From NCBI GenBank assembly GCA_022702545.1, contig JAHRBC010000007.1:1178001-1242000 (forward strand): a stretch of DNA of 64,000 nt, given 5' to 3'. The stretch's first letter is position 1; every line of letters begins with the position of its first letter. Below, in pieces: positions 31,531 to 42,046 of this stretch. The DNA is from Phycomyces nitens (Eukaryota; Mucoromycota; Mucoromycetes; Mucorales; Phycomycetaceae). Both the position numbers and the translations under genes were made by a program. Under the pieces are notes generated by a model. That model had not been told where the DNA came from. It saw nothing but the letters and a program-made list of their open reading frames with translations, and made no database searches.

Positions 31531-32885
31531 CAGTCACACCAATTATTTGTTAAATAAAAATAAATTTCAAGTAATTTCAAAAATAGTTATACACCTTTTT
31601 CAAGAAGTATTTACTCCATGAATAAAATAGCTAGAACTCTTATATTTTGTAGAAACAAAGGTTATTATATATATTTTATAAATGTTGAGAAAAAGATAGT
31701 TTTTTTTAGTACTTTGTTGTACCACCACGGGCATCAATCACCGCTTGACATCTTTTTTGCATGCTCCCAACTAGACGCTTTGCATACTCGATGCCCAACC
31801 TTGCCCATTCTTCTTGTAGAGCTACCTCAAAATCATCTAGATTGTTGATAGAGGTTCTCCTCTTCTCAACCTGCCTTTCGAGAACACTCCATATATGCTC
31901 AATGGGGTTCAGATCAGGGCTTTGAGCTGGCCAGTACTCAAATCCTCTGATCTGATGAGTCTCCTTCCACCATCGAGCATATCTACCCGTATGGCAGCTT
32001 GCACCATCTTCCTGAAGGATGAAGTCTCTCTCCTCACTTTAAGTAATGGTTTTAAACCAAGGATGGAATGTAGATGCTAAAATATCTACATATGCATCTT
32101 GGTTTACGGAATCCGTCTTGACAATCTTCAAAGGACCAAATCCTTTACCCCAAAAGCAGCCCCAAACCATGATACCACCGCCTCCCCACTTCACTGTTGA
32201 CATGGTATTCCTTTCTTCATGTCTTTCTCCAACTTTTCGGAGCACTCGCTTGCCACAATCGTTACTGTTCAAGCAGAAACGGGACTCATCAGACCAAACG
32301 ACGTTATTCCATTGGTCGTCTGTCCAGTTCATTCGTTCTTTGGCCCAGCGAAGTCTATTCTTCTTGTGTCTTTCTGCTAAGCGAGACTTATGTGCAGCAA
32401 CACAAAATTTGAAGTCAAGCCGCTTGACAGATGCAATCACAGTGTCTTTACAGACATTGATCTCCATGTCACTTAATTTTGTTCTGAGTTGATTATACGA
32501 GGCAAATGGATCCTCCCGTATAATTCTTTCCAAGTATCTTTCTGCTCTCTCATCAATTTTTCTTGGAGCACCAGTTGATGTTTGAGGTAATGGACTACCA
32601 TGCAGCTTGATTCGTCTTTTGATCGTTTGCACACTAGGAATACTTATCTCAACAAGCTCTGAAATCTTACAAAGTGAAAGATTGGCTTTTGAGAGGTAAA
32701 AAAAAACTCCAAAGTATTTTTCAAGTGATCGTTTCATATATAGTCCACGAGTGTTTTTCTCAGTTTCTTCAGTTGTTATGTTGATTTGATTAATGATGTG
32801 TTGAGAAATGTAGATTTTTTTTTTGAAATAAGTATAAAATTTTATCATTTTTTTCAATTTTATTTAACAAAGTTCAGTGTGAATG
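31531..32885 (-). mobile_element. Tc1/mariner element, 1355 bp, TA target duplication
   Basis: The left end is CAGTCACACCAATTATTTGT and the right end, read on the opposite strand, is CATTCACACTGAACTTTGTT. Both then continue TAAATAAAA, giving inverted repeats of about 35 bp with few mismatches. TA flanks both ends (31529-31530 and 32886-32887). One transposase frame fills the interior. Confidence 0.88.
31706..32857 (-). pseudogene. Tc1 transposase with a single in-frame stop
   Basis: The frame is continuous for 384 codons apart from TAA at 32041-32039, between HPWFKTIT and SEERDFILQE. Domains: N-terminal HTH region (KISELVEISIPSVQTIKRRI, SYNQLRTKLSDMEINVCKD), first Asp in VVWSDESRF, GGGGIMVWGCFWGKGFGP, second Asp in LQEDGASCH, Glu in SPDLNPIEHIW with 35 residues between the last two, and the conserved end MQKRCQAVIDARGGTTKY. 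Apart from the stop the copy looks recent, as its ends also show. The first 40 residues are AT-driven and the true start may be the later Met in GLYMKRSLEKYF. Confidence 0.88.
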
Positions 32886-32887
32886 TA

Positions 32888-34207
32888 GTAAAATGAAATA
32901 ATTAAGTAGCTTATTTTATATGTTTTATCTAAATAATATCTCTAGTTTCTTATATTATAAAGAATAAACTTCAAAAATAAAATAAAGAGAGAAAATAATA
33001 ATTTAAAGAAATAATTAACTACATTAATATCTTTAACAAAAACAGGAAGAATAAGAAGAGTAATAAAATCATGTGATTATCACGTTACTGCCGGTATTCA
33101 GATACATCATTACCGGAATTATATGTGGTCCGGCCTGTGGTGCGAGCCGGGAATTATCTGGTCCGGTAAATTATTATGCTTGAGATATTAAAATACCGAT
33201 AACAATATCTATGACGCGTGTGGTACTTTGTTGTGTGTAGGAGGTGGACGAGAAAAGAAAGGTACGGGTAGTAATATGGATCGAAATCCGGAATGGAGGA
33301 AGAATAGGTTCGAAAAGGAGGAAACGGGTGTAAATAAGATAGTCGCTTTGTTACCAAAGTGACTACAAGGACAGGAATAAGAAATGCTTTCACAAAAGTG
33401 AGAGCAAAAAAGGGGATACAAATAGGATGGATACAAATATATGATATTAACTTCACCACAGGTGAATCAATAACGAAATACAGCACAGGGATACAAATGA
33501 GAATAAAAAAAAACGGGGGTAGTCAATCTTCCAAGAAGACTTGACTAATACAAATAAAAATATAAAGAACAACCAATCTTCCACGAAGACTTGGTAAGAA
33601 ACAAAATATAACGGAAGAAATTCACAAGAAAGAATAAGGATTCAGACAACTTTGTCAGAGAAGAAACTTGTATCAGAATTCGACCTTGTTTATTGAGTGT
33701 TTGATTTTGAGATATTTATACTAATTGTTGGATAAAATAATATACGATAAAATAATAGAAAGATGTTGTATGAAATCATAAAATAACATACGGAAGAGTT
33801 GACAGAAGATTGGATAGAATAGAATCAATAAAAATAAAAATAATAATAAAACTAAATAAATGAGAAAATTGTTGGGAGATTTGTAGACTTGACTAACGAG
33901 AGATTCTTTACCAAAATTGTTAAAGAAGTGTACAACAAAACACAACACTAAATTTTAGTGTGAGTGGAAATCGAAAGAAAGGGGAAAAGGTTTTGTTAAG
34001 GAAAAATTAGAAAAATTGAGAGACAAGAAAAAAAAATGTCAAAGGGAAAAGGTGCAAAGGTCTTCGCCCGCCGTCGGCAAATGAAATAAATTGAGGACCA
34101 CGTCACGACTACCTGCACCGTCAGTGACCTTGGCTACCCAAAACGGCCCAAAAATCGGGTTGCGACTGAGGCCGACAACACCACAACACACCGTGTCATC
34201 TATATCC
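32888..34207. other. Gene-free stretch, possible old retroelement pieces
   Basis: At 33080-33170 CCGG-containing units recur (ACCGGAATTATATGTGGTCC and GCCGGGAATTATCTGGTCC). At 33521-33545 and 33571-33595 the near-palindrome CAATCTTCCAAGAAGACTTG occurs twice with one or two changes. These could be remains of an LTR or clustered heat-shock-like sites. No gene supported. Confidence 0.4.
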
Positions 34208-34290
34208 GGTAACTTGGCCGAGTTGGTCTAAGGCGCCGCACTCAAGTTGCGGTCTCGCAAGAGGCGTGAGTTCGAATCTCACAGTTACCA
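34208..34290 (+). tRNA. tRNA-Leu (anticodon CAA)
   Basis: The acceptor stem GGTAACT pairs with AGTTACC; the D arm is GCC...GGC. The anticodon stem CCGCA/TGCGG encloses loop CTCAAGT, giving CAA. A long variable arm (TCTCGCAAGAGG) marks a class II tRNA, and the T arm is GTGAG-TTCGAAT-CTCAC. No intron. T4 at 34291-34294 is a Pol III terminator. A Ty3/gypsy element begins 17 bp after the gene. Confidence 0.95.
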
Positions 34291-34306
34291 TTTTACATTC
34301 TTATTG

Positions 34307-34617
34307 TGTCGTTCCTGATCTGGGATGGTCTTCCTTTTACTATAACAAAGCCAAAAGGTCAATCCCACTGGGGAAACAGGAGTATACGTAAAATCAAAGA
34401 GAGGATAAAAGATACTTTTTATTGTTATGACTTTGGTTATCTTATATAGTTTTCTAACTAATACTGCGCATTATCCGCAGTAGCTATTATATGATATTTT
34501 AATAAAAGAAGAGACATTGTACTGCGGTTAATGCTCAGGACGATGTTACTGCGCGTAAAGAAGTACTGCGGTTAATCATCTTCAGATTTTACGGATTCAT
34601 CAAAATAATGTCCGACA
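34307..34617 (-). repeat. 3' LTR of the Ty3/gypsy element
   Basis: 311 bp, matching 39308-39618 base for base as far as I can see. It contains the last 46 bases of the pol reading frame, whose stop is at 34572-34574. Confidence 0.95.
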
Positions 34618-37600
34618 TCACCCCCTCCCGAAACTGTTGATAGTCCTCGATCAACCACAAAGGAATCCACAAGGGAAAACGGCAAGGCAGAAGAGGCATC
34701 CAAGGCAAGGTCACGACGCATCTGGGCACGGGCAGGGGTTGGATGATACCATGTCTTCTTAAAGTCATCAGATTTAGCAATCTTGAGGCGATCGGCATGG
34801 ACCCAGGAAGTATAAGGCACACCTTCCATAGTAGTCAACTTGTATATGTTCTTGTCAAAGTTCTTGTCAACAACAATGTACGGCCCCATCCAGTTGTATT
34901 CCAGGCCAAACTTGTTCTCATGTCGCAGCAACAAGTGTTCACCAATTGCAAACTGGTGCGGTTTCATAATAGAGTCCCATCTTTCCTTGTCTTGTTGACT
35001 GTTTACGGCTACTCGAGCATCAGCATCCATGCGAGCTTGTTGAAGCTTACGAAGAAAAGGGATAGCGCCGTCAGAAATCATTGTGGGATCGTTGGGGATA
35101 GACATGTCCATGAATGGGCGCAAGGGGTCACCTGGAAGACGAGGTTCGCGACCATAGGTCAGGAAGAACGGGCTGAAACCAGTGGTTCGGTGCTTTCTAA
35201 TTCTGCAGGCCCAAAGGGCAGTTTCCAAATATTCGTCCCAACGATTGATTGCTCCATGCACATACTTACGCAACATCTGTTTGAGTATGCCATTCAGTCT
35301 TTCGCACTTTCCATTAGTTCTTGGATGGAACGCCGAAGTCAGTTTGTGATGCAGCTTGATTTTCTTGATATAGAAACTCAGGATATGGGACATGAAATTG
35401 GCACCACGGTCAGTAAGAATTTCATTTGGGCACCCAAAGCGCATCACAATTTCTTCATACAGGAAGTTTGCAATTGCTTCGCCAGTAGCGGCAGGGACAG
35501 CACGAGCAATGGGCCAATTGGTGGCATAGTCAACAGCAACCAGAATCCAGCGATTTCCATTCACAGTGTTTGGGAGCTCACCAATGAAGTCCAGATGCCA
35601 GCGAGAGAAAGCAGGGGGAATATCCAATGGTTCCATAGGAGCATGGTGTATGTTACGTTCAGCGTTTGATGCAAGTTGACACTGAGGGCACTTGCCAAGC
35701 CACTCCTGGATCTGGCTTCTCATTCCTGGCCACCACCAACGCTTCTTCATCAAGTCGTATACGGTTACTTCGCCAGCATGTCCAAAACCATTGTGAAAAC
35801 TGTTAACGAGGTCGGCACGTTTTGCAAACAAGGCAAAACGGATTTCTTGTACTGTATCACCAATCTTGACCAGGCGGAAAACTTTCTGATCATGAACCAC
35901 GAACTTGTTGCGTTGTCTGTGTAGTAAATCCTTTATATCTTCAGGCCATTCACTCTCGGTGCGAGCATAGAACTTTGGCCAATCGGATGTCTGGGAGTCA
36001 GGAACTATATACAGGTATTCCGGTTCCATTGATTCGATTAAGGACGCATCACATTCTGGGCCATCAAGACGAGAGAGCACATCGGGAACACCATTTTCCT
36101 TTCCTGGTTTGTATTGAATGATCGGATCATACAACTCAAATTCAGCGATCCATCGAACTAGACGTGGTGTTGGCTTAACCTGGCTACGGAAATACTTGAG
36201 TGGTAAATGATCCGTATATACCGTGAATGGTTTTCCTTCAATCATGCACCGCCAGGTACGCAAGGCGTGCAGAATACCAAGTAGTTCTCGTTCTTGGGCT
36301 GGGTATGACCGTTCTGCATTGGATAGTTTCTTTGATTCAAATGCCAAAGGCTTCCAGATTCCTTCATCGTCTTCTTGCATCAGCACAGCACCGACACCAA
36401 AATCCGAGGCATCTGTCTCGATGCGGAAAGGCTTGTCCATGTTAGGGGCTAGAAGTACCGGTGCAGAGCTCAGCTTGTCCTTGAGGATGTCAAAACTGGT
36501 TTGACACGTGTCTGTCCACACAACTGGGCGCCTTTTTGGTCCTGTGCCTTTGGTTAAGTCGGTTAGTGGTGAGGCAATTCCTGCAAATCCAGGGATGAAT
36601 CGTCGGTAATGTTGTGCTAGACCAATGAACTGGCGGACTTCTTGTACATTGGTGGGTGGCGTCCATTCTTGTACTGTCTTCACTTTATCAGGCGACGGGA
36701 GGATACCTTGAGCCGATACATTAAACCCAAGGAAAGTTAGTTCCTTCTTATTGAATTCACATTTCTTGAAATTGGCAATTAGTTTGGCTTCACGTAGTTG
36801 GTTGAGTACATGTCGCACATGTTCCTCATGCTCGGTAGGGGTCTTGCTGAAAATTAAGATATCGTCCAAGTAAACCAGCGCAAACTTATCCAAGCAATCT
36901 CCTAGAACTTTGTTCATGAGATGCTGGAAAGTTGGTGGAGCATTAGTGAGACCGAAAGGAAGGACCAGGAACTCGTATTGACCATATCGGGTGTTGAATG
37001 CTGTCTTGGGCACATCTGATTCTTGAATCTTCACTTGGTGGTAACCGCTTCTTAGGTCTAGACTAGTGAAGTGATTGGCTCCATGTAGTCGTTCTAAACA
37101 TTCGTCAATGCGGGGCAGTGGGTGATTGTTTCGTACGGTGACCTTGTTCAGGGCACGGTAGTCAACACACATACGCATTTCGCCATTCTTCTTCTTTACA
37201 AACAATATTGGAGCACCCCATGGAGACGAGCTAGGACGGATAAGACCTAGGTCTAGGAGTTCCTTTAATTGTTTCTTGAGTTCGTCGAGTTCTCTGGGGC
37301 TCATCTTGAAGGGTGGTTTGTTGACAGGGTAGGCATCTCCGGTATTTATAACATGCTGAACATCACGGTTTGGGGGTAAACCGGGCAAACCGTCCTGAAA
37401 AACGTCGTCGAACTCCTTGACCAACTTCATCCACTGTTCATCATTGGTTGTTTCTTTTGGTGATTTTATGTGCAACAAGAAACATTCAGCCTCCTCCCTC
37501 CTAGACAGTTTCTGGACTTGCTTTGCCGAGATGAGGTAGGCAAGGTGTGGTTTCATCGGACGAGTTCCATGTGGGCGTAGGACAATTTCTTGACCATCTT

Positions 37601-38117
37601 TACGGAGAATCCAATGATCATGGTGCCAATCAGGAATTGGTTTCGCTTGCTGCAACCAGGTGCGTCCAAGAATCAAGTCAAATTTTGTAGGGAACACAAA
37701 AGCGTCGACAGTATCTGCATAACCATTAAGGGATAGAGGAAGTGTAGCTTTTTGATTAATTCGAATACTGTGTCCACCAGCAGTTTCAACAGATCGGCCA
37801 GGAATTGATGTCACATGTGTTGCCAAGTGGACGATCTGTGGTGACACATAGTTGGCACTGGCACCACTGTCAATAAGAACCAGGATTTGTTGTCCGTTGA
37901 GTGTAGCAGCGTATAATGGCAAGTCAGTATCTACAGCGGCATGAAGATCTTCCAAGAAGGTTTGGTCGGCTGTGAGACAGGGATCACAGATCTCCTCAGT
38001 GATTGTCTTAGGTTTCTTATTGATAACATTTTTGTACTGGTCAAAAGTGTCTTTATTATTCAATTGTTCAATAGGCTCATTATTAATACTGGCCTGTGGG
38101 GAGGAATTTTCTTCCAT
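34572..38117 (-). CDS. pol: Ty3/gypsy Pol polyprotein
   Basis: Intact, 1181 aa from the ATG at 38117. Order: aspartic protease (LVLIDSGASANYV, about residue 85); reverse transcriptase (MRMCVDYRALNKVTVRNNHP, LDLRSGYHQVKI, LPFGLTNAPPTFQ, VYLDDILIF); RNase H (FRIETDASDFGVGAVL, VYTDHLPLKYF); integrase with zinc-binding FHNGFGHAGE...CPQCQ, core Asp in HLDFIGELP, Asp in ILTDRGANF, Glu in NGKCERLNG; and a GPY/F module (NWMGPYIVV). No chromodomain is seen after it. The frame is open upstream of the ATG and overlaps the end of gag in the -1 frame, so it could be made by frameshifting as well as by restart. Confidence 0.95.
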   Translation of the reverse strand: MEENSSPQASINNEPIEQLNNKDTFDQYKNVINKKPKTITEEICDPCLTADQTFLEDLHAAVDTDLPLYAATLNGQQILVLIDSGASANYVSPQIVHLATHVTSIPGRSVETAGGHSIRINQKATLPLSLNGYADTVDAFVFPTKFDLILGRTWLQQAKPIPDWHHDHWILRKDGQEIVLRPHGTRPMKPHLAYLISAKQVQKLSRREEAECFLLHIKSPKETTNDEQWMKLVKEFDDVFQDGLPGLPPNRDVQHVINTGDAYPVNKPPFKMSPRELDELKKQLKELLDLGLIRPSSSPWGAPILFVKKKNGEMRMCVDYRALNKVTVRNNHPLPRIDECLERLHGANHFTSLDLRSGYHQVKIQESDVPKTAFNTRYGQYEFLVLPFGLTNAPPTFQHLMNKVLGDCLDKFALVYLDDILIFSKTPTEHEEHVRHVLNQLREAKLIANFKKCEFNKKELTFLGFNVSAQGILPSPDKVKTVQEWTPPTNVQEVRQFIGLAQHYRRFIPGFAGIASPLTDLTKGTGPKRRPVVWTDTCQTSFDILKDKLSSAPVLLAPNMDKPFRIETDASDFGVGAVLMQEDDEGIWKPLAFESKKLSNAERSYPAQERELLGILHALRTWRCMIEGKPFTVYTDHLPLKYFRSQVKPTPRLVRWIAEFELYDPIIQYKPGKENGVPDVLSRLDGPECDASLIESMEPEYLYIVPDSQTSDWPKFYARTESEWPEDIKDLLHRQRNKFVVHDQKVFRLVKIGDTVQEIRFALFAKRADLVNSFHNGFGHAGEVTVYDLMKKRWWWPGMRSQIQEWLGKCPQCQLASNAERNIHHAPMEPLDIPPAFSRWHLDFIGELPNTVNGNRWILVAVDYATNWPIARAVPAATGEAIANFLYEEIVMRFGCPNEILTDRGANFMSHILSFYIKKIKLHHKLTSAFHPRTNGKCERLNGILKQMLRKYVHGAINRWDEYLETALWACRIRKHRTTGFSPFFLTYGREPRLPGDPLRPFMDMSIPNDPTMISDGAIPFLRKLQQARMDADARVAVNSQQDKERWDSIMKPHQFAIGEHLLLRHENKFGLEYNWMGPYIVVDKNFDKNIYKLTTMEGVPYTSWVHADRLKIAKSDDFKKTWYHPTPARAQMRRDLALDASSALPFSLVDSFVVDRGLSTVSGGGDVGHYFDESVKSEDD

Positions 38118-38137
38118 TGTACACAACCGACCTCCCG

Positions 38138-39268
38138 TTACGGTTGTGTTTCGCGAAAATCCTGCTTTTTTCGGTGTTCTTCATCCAGTTGCTTGATCAC
38201 AGCTAGGCGTTGACGGCAGTTTCGCTTGATATGTCCCGTCTTTCCACACCAGTGGCATGTTGCCGTAGATCGATTGGGCGCCTGACGAGGTTGGTATCCA
38301 TTGCGGCGTCCATTTATTGCATCCAACTCCATGGGCTCGGGTCCGGGGTACTGTGCATATTGTTGCTGGTACGGCTGTTGGTACTGTGGCTGGTATTGCT
38401 GTGGCTGTGGCATCGGTGCGTAGTAATCTTGGCGTCCAATCTGTAGTCCACTGGCATATGCTAGTGCTATGTTACAAGCATCGTCCACATCAACAGGTCG
38501 AGCAGCAAGAACATTTCCACGAACACTTGGATGTAGTCCGCGGACAAACTTGTCCAATGCTTCCTCGCCATTCATTCCGGGCAGTTCCAATTGTATATCC
38601 TGGAAGGCATCAATGTATTCTGCCACGGACCCAGTTTGGTACAGCCTGGCAAGACGATCACGGGCAGTTTGAAGAGAGTAGACCGGGCGGAATTCTCCAG
38701 ACAGGGCAAGTTTGAAGCTTTCCCAAGTAGTTGGGTGGTTGTCCTTAAGTTCCATGCGTCTCCACCATGTGTCTGCTCGTTCTCGGAGGAGGTTGACTGC
38801 GAATTCGCAAGCTCTGGTCGGGGTAAAATGGTAGTAGGTCGTGTAACGTTCAACTGCACGAAGCCAACCATCTACTGCTGCGGCAGAGCGTTCTCCTCTA
38901 AAACAATCGGGTTGTTTTATGCGTTCTGCTCGCGAGTCTTGTTGGGCAGTAATGGCTTTCATTGCCTCGGCCACGGCTGCTGCAATGGCTTCGGCAGTAA
39001 CTGTAACCGGTGGAGGGGTCATTTGTTCGGGTTGTTTATTCTTTCCTGTAAGTGTTGCGGCAAGATGTTGGGCAAGTTCGGACCACTTTTCTTCTCGTGC
39101 AGGAGTATTCTTAAGTCTTTGTTCTTCGGGTATGTGGGGTACACGCCTGTTCCTCTTGTAGTCGGTTACTAGTTCACTGGGTAACAAGTTCTGGACTCGT
39201 TCTTCAATCTCGAACTGGCTAAGTGTTTTATTGTCAGATGTCTTTTGGTGTCTTTCAACCGGATCCAT
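38138..39268 (-). CDS. gag: Ty3/gypsy Gag
   Basis: Intact, 376 aa, starting MDPVERHQ. The central capsid-like region (FRGERSAAAVDGWLRAVERY, TWWRRMELKDNHPTTWESF, LYQTGSVAEYIDAFQDIQLE) follows the retrotransposon Gag pattern. A Gln/Pro/Tyr-rich linker precedes one zinc knuckle CHWCGKTGHIKRNC (CX2CX4HX4C), and the tail is basic. It ends with TAA 20 bp before the first pol ATG. Confidence 0.92.
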   Translation of the reverse strand: MDPVERHQKTSDNKTLSQFEIEERVQNLLPSELVTDYKRNRRVPHIPEEQRLKNTPAREEKWSELAQHLAATLTGKNKQPEQMTPPPVTVTAEAIAAAVAEAMKAITAQQDSRAERIKQPDCFRGERSAAAVDGWLRAVERYTTYYHFTPTRACEFAVNLLRERADTWWRRMELKDNHPTTWESFKLALSGEFRPVYSLQTARDRLARLYQTGSVAEYIDAFQDIQLELPGMNGEEALDKFVRGLHPSVRGNVLAARPVDVDDACNIALAYASGLQIGRQDYYAPMPQPQQYQPQYQQPYQQQYAQYPGPEPMELDAINGRRNGYQPRQAPNRSTATCHWCGKTGHIKRNCRQRLAVIKQLDEEHRKKQDFRETQP

Positions 39269-39307
39269 CAAAGTTTCTTAGGAGGAAAAATAGCTTCAGC
39301 TACCAAT

Positions 39308-39618
39308 TGTCGTTCCTGATCTGGGATGGTCTTCCTTTTACTATAACAAAGCCAAAAGGTCAATCCCACTGGGGAAACAGGAGTATACGTAAAATCAAAG
39401 AGAGGATAAAAGATACTTTTTATTGTTATGACTTTGGTTATCTTATATAGTTTTCTAACTAATACTGCGCATTATCCGCAGTAGCTATTATATGATATTT
39501 TAATAAAAGAAGAGACATTGTACTGCGGTTAATGCTCAGGACGATGTTACTGCGCGTAAAGAAGTACTGCGGTTAATCATCTTCAGATTTTACGGATTCA
39601 TCAAAATAATGTCCGACA
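39308..39618 (-). repeat. 5' LTR of the Ty3/gypsy element
   Basis: 311 bp, direct copy of 34307-34617. Gag begins about 40 bp inside it on the coding strand. Confidence 0.95.
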
Positions 39619-39636
39619 ATTGTTGTTTTGTGTAAC

Positions 39637-39890
39637 GTTGTACGTGACTGTGGTTTCGTAAACGTCAAACCAGAAGGTCAGTATAACTGAAAACGAGAAT
39701 GATAGTTTATCATTATTTCTTTTGGTTTCTCATATATCTCTTGAATCTAATACTGAATATTATCTTTAGCAAATATTATAGAAACAACTATAATAAATGA
39801 AAACAATAGAGATTTTTATTAGGAAAAAAATTGTTTTTTCAGATCATTCGCAGACTTTAAGAGGAAAGATACAAAATTGTTAAACACGGA
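39637..39890. repeat. Possible older solo LTR of a related family
   Basis: Directly beside the young element. The order of landmarks is the same as in its LTR (GTCAAACCAGAAGGTCAGTA against GCCAAAAGGTCAATCCCACT; TTGGTTTCTCATATATCTC against TTTGGTTATCTTATATAG; AATACTGAATATTATC against AATACTGCGCATTATC; ATTATAGA...TAATAAA), but most bases differ. It begins TGTAACG and ends near TAAACA. Confidence 0.45.
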
Positions 39891-41231
39891 TCGTTGCTAT
39901 ATCTGTGGTAATTAGGAGTCAGGAACTTATAGATACTGTGAGAGTGTTATTTATTGAAGAAAGGCTATTTTGATGGTTTATATTATATAGTTATTATTCT
40001 AGTTCCCTTGTTTTATTAACCTCTATTGTGTAATGGACGGTTATCACTGCTGTAATGTGAAGTGTACATGTGCTTGGTGTGTAACTGATCCTGGGATGTT
40101 AAATTGCTATGGTTATTATCAAAGAGTAACCGGAGGTCGGTTATGGAGTCTGCATTTCACTCAACTGTGGTGTGCATACCACAATATCTATAATTTAATT
40201 TTACTTGGAACTACAAATAAATCCTATACAATATGATTGATTTGCTATTAACTTGTTTACACCAACTCCAAAACGACAAACCCTATTGCACTGGTACGAG
40301 TATATAATACATTGGATCAACACTATTTAAAGTAGCATTACAAACTTTCTTGAATGTGCAAACGTTTTAGTTTTTAATTATCTTTGTATCATGCACGCCT
40401 TTACATACTCAAAATTAAATAAAAAGGGGTTCTTGTGAATAAGTATATGAAGAATGGTTGCAATATGCGCGAGTATATATATACACTGATAGTTAAACAA
40501 CTTCAAGACAGTTGGCAAGAGTGGATTTGCGGATCTTGGCCAAAGAGATATTTTGTATTGTATACAATCGATCAGCAAAAGTTAAAAATGATGGGATCCA
40601 ATGGCATACACCAAATCACCGTAATAAGAAAGCAAAAGATTGTTTAAAAAGCTAAAAACATATTTAAAGTGCCCGAATTACAGTCGATTGAAATATTCAG
40701 AATCTTTAAAAGAGCTCTTACACAGTCAAGTAGGGGGTTTCAAGGTAAAGACTGTTTGAAAGTAAATGTGATATACATTTATACACTCTAGAATTTAGAC
40801 TTGAGATTTGACAGCAATAATCAATGTCCAAGATATATAGACTAAATCTCTTGGCTCACTTGCAAGTCTGCAAATGATTTAAAAATACTTTGCAATAATA
40901 TCTTTTGGTAAAAATATCCGTACAAATATCACTACAATTAAACCATTATAGTGAAAATGACACTTTAACAAGACTTTGAAGAAATAGATAAAGGGTTTGA
41001 ATACCTCTTTGTTTAATACATTTCTTTTTGCCTGTAGACTCGTCTTACCATTTCTTTTAAATTATCCTTGTTTAAGGAAAGGGTATCATACAAAAACTAA
41101 ATCTCATAATACATGTTGGAATAGTTTGGGTTCTGATAATAGATTATAATCAGATAAATGTTCCATTGATTCATTTCAAGAATACCAATAGAAAATGATT
41201 CATTCTTCATTAGGCGTATTGCCCTTAGAGC
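39891..41231. other. Gene-free AT-rich stretch
   Basis: No supported gene. Short open frames near 40033 and 40435 have no recognisable pattern. Confidence 0.4.
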
Positions 41232-42046
41232 TTATTGTACAATCTTGATTTGAAAGGTGCCTACGTTGTAAACAATTAAAAGATAATTCTTGTTGTCTTG
41301 TGAATGCAAATATTCCTTACATTGGGGAAGGTTTGAAGTCTCTGCGACTACTACGCTGGGAACACCAAGGTTTGCAAGTGCTCCTCTAATGATGCCACAA
41401 GGAAACCAAACGTACTTGATTTGTAATATAGAGTGTTAAAAAGGTTCCTTTTAGTATCCTCTATACACTTACTGGTGATGCTTTCCTGGCTGAATCAGCA
41501 CCTCCAATATCAGTGGACATGCGCATAAACCATCTAAAGTTATTGTCTTGTAGCACATATACTCCCTACCAATTCGTAAATATTCGTTCCTTTACAAACC
41601 TCTCTCGTGAATATGCTTCCCCACACATATCCTATGACGCTCACCCTATGATTTGTTTTCAGATTATCAATCTGCTTCTTAAACATAATTGTCCAAAAAT
41701 CTTTGCAGATAAACTTGACTACGTCCAATGTATCTGCGAAACGGGGTCTGTCTTTGGTGAACCTAGTCAACCACGTACATTTATATAAGTTTACAATAAA
41801 TGGATTTAAAGCTTCTTTACTAAAATAGATACCTTACCTTTCAACAAGTCTCTGACCAACTGCATATCCTAGCGTCTCAAGTTTGTAAAATACAGCCTCA
41901 CTGTCTGCATCGGTTTCTGTAGAGGCTGTTCTGCAGATCGTATCGACCATCTCGATCAGAAAAAAGTCCATACAGCTTTCGTTGGCAAGTCGTGGCTGCT
42001 GTGCATAATTGTTGCTGATAGTACTAACATCACCGAATCCGGACAT
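41232..42046 (-). CDS. TRS33: TRAPP complex subunit Trs33/TRAPPC6
   Basis: A small subunit of the TRAPP tethering and Rab-exchange complexes at the Golgi. Exons in coding order: 42046-41838, 41762-41645, 41565-41473, 41414-41321, 41260-41232; 180 aa, normal for the family. All introns are GT-AG. Seen: [91 protein letters not shown] and the ending [12 protein letters not shown], all in Bet3-family order. I chose the ATG at 42046 because upstream in-frame codons lack an ATG. The gene is divergent from the YIPF6 gene, with 385 bp between starts. Confidence 0.93.

Larger units (their letters stand above)
34307..39618 (-). mobile_element. Complete Ty3/gypsy LTR retrotransposon, 5.3 kb
   Basis: Two 311-bp direct LTRs appear identical by eye and, on the coding strand, begin TGTCGGACATT and end CGACA. 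ATTG flanks both sides (34303-34306 and 39619-39622), a 4-bp target duplication. Behind the 5' LTR a primer-binding-like TGGTAGCTGAAGC lies at about 39292-39305, and a purine tract GGGAGGGGG precedes the 3' LTR. Gag and Pol frames are open. Identical LTRs and intact frames mean a very recent insertion. Confidence 0.95.

Noticed and set aside
34208..34290. tRNA-Ser instead of tRNA-Leu
   Set aside because: The long variable arm fits both, but the anticodon loop CTCAAGT reads CAA, which is leucine.
34743..35924. Long plus-strand open frames, up to 308 codons
   Set aside because: Antisense shadows of the Ty3/gypsy integrase region; no family pattern of their own.
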